Below are positions 5,301-5,740 of a stretch of DNA of 5,740 nt, piece by piece. This stretch comes from Conexibacter sp. Its GTDB lineage: Bacteria; Actinomycetota; Thermoleophilia; Solirubrobacterales; Solirubrobacteraceae. Position 1 is the stretch's first letter. Each line of letters opens with the position of its first letter. The stretch lies in assembly GCA_025964215.1 (NCBI GenBank), contig JAOPZG010000549.1, forward strand, positions 1 to 5,740. Reading direction: 5' to 3'. The notes beneath the pieces were generated by a model. The model did no database searches. It had not been told where the DNA came from and saw only the letters and a program-made list of their open reading frames with translations. The translations under genes were made by a program, and so were the position numbers.

Positions 5301-5740
5301 GCGGGGCGCGGCTCGAGCGTCCGCCAGCGCAGGGCCGCCAGCAGCGCGCTGAGCGCCGCGCCGGCGGCGCACGCCAGGAACGCGGCCTGCCAGTCGACGG
5401 CCTCGACGATCGCGCCCGCCGACCAGTTCCCGATCGAGAGCCCGACGACCAGCGAGGTGATCGGCCAGGTGTAGGCCTCGGTCTCGGCGCCCGAGGGCGC
5501 GACGTCGCCGGCGATCTGGTTGCCGGCGGTGAGCGTCGGCGCGATGCAGAGGCCGGCGAGCAGCGCGAGCGCGCACATCACGCCGACCGACGGCGCGAGC
5601 GCGAGCGGCAGGTAGCCGATCGGCAGCAGCGCCGCGAGCCGCGCGTAGCGCCGGCCCGGCGCGCCCGACCAGTGGCGCGCGCCGTAGAGCAGGCCGCCGC
5701 TCGCGCTGCCCAGCGACCAGACCGCGACCAGCACGCCGGA
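5282..5740 (-). CDS. Major facilitator superfamily transporter, C-terminal half (5' partial)
   Basis: The frame is open from the right edge to TAG at 5284-5282, giving 152 residues. The N-terminal half, probably six or seven helices, lies outside the window. Five hydrophobic segments are visible: AVWSLGSASGGLLYG, LLPIGYLPLALAP, a long one through ALALLAGLCIAPTLTAGNQ, TWPITSLVVGLSIGNWSAG, and FLACAAGAALSALLAAL. The basic loop GRRYAR after the first segment, and the small, Gly/Ala-rich helices with the AYTW patch before the penultimate one, are typical of TM7-TM12 of 12-helix MFS_1 permeases of the multidrug or sugar efflux kind. Substrate and direction of transport are unknown. A GTG at 5734 could be read as a start, but beginning mid-helix makes no sense for this family, so the gene continues beyond the window. 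It converges on the small zinc-finger gene with a 19-base overlap. The family call is good and the specificity is open. Confidence 0.85.
   Translation of the reverse strand, partial: SGVLVAVWSLGSASGGLLYGARHWSGAPGRRYARLAALLPIGYLPLALAPSVGVMCALALLAGLCIAPTLTAGNQIAGDVAPSGAETEAYTWPITSLVVGLSIGNWSAGAIVEAVDWQAAFLACAAGAALSALLAALRWRTLEPRPAYDAAL

Noticed and set aside
3768..5576. A 602-codon minus-strand open frame covering the dehydrogenase and zinc-finger regions
   Set aside because: It is Arg/Asp/Gly-rich without any recognisable motif, and lies out of frame with the dehydrogenase, which has catalytic and metal-binding residues in order.
5282..5734. A complete 150-residue membrane protein starting at GTG 5734
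   Set aside because: The frame is open to the edge, and the visible helices match the second half of an MFS permease, so this is a partial gene.

Overview
This GC-rich window (roughly 70% G+C by eye) has the dense, overlapping gene layout of a high-GC actinobacterium. The protein style and putative leaderless, TAnnnT-type starts fit Actinomycetota. I lean towards the Thermoleophilia/Solirubrobacterales, but this rests on general resemblance and was not tested by any search. No RNA genes, insertion sequences, CRISPR arrays or phage genes are visible. No stretch longer than 80 bases lacks a gene.

Left part (1-3713): this looks like a surface-glycan or glycolipid gene group. A plus-strand multipass membrane protein of the LPG-synthase-TM / flippase-like family enters from the left edge and ends at 919. 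It converges with, and overlaps by 41 bases, a three-gene minus-strand operon. In transcription order the operon encodes an NAD-dependent sugar epimerase/dehydratase (3713-2748), a GT2 glycosyltransferase with a C-terminal membrane domain (2751-1495) and a SAM-dependent methyltransferase (1505-879). The operon genes overlap by 4 and 11 bases, which suggests translational coupling. A plausible division of labour is that the epimerase makes an NDP-sugar, the GT2 enzyme transfers a sugar to a lipid carrier at the membrane, and the methyltransferase modifies the product. The substrates cannot be read from the sequence.

Middle (3794-4903): a minus-strand isocitrate/isopropylmalate-family dehydrogenase, most like isocitrate dehydrogenase, is a central-metabolism gene unrelated to the glycan group. 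An 80-base gap separates it from the operon and holds a candidate leaderless promoter for the epimerase.

Right part (4904-5740): a 58-base divergent intergenic region carries two candidate -10 elements facing away from each other. To its right lies a 112-residue plus-strand protein made of two copies of a CxxC...FCRxEH zinc-finger-like unit, the least familiar gene here. It converges with, and overlaps by 19 bases, the C-terminal half of a major facilitator superfamily transporter that runs off the right edge.
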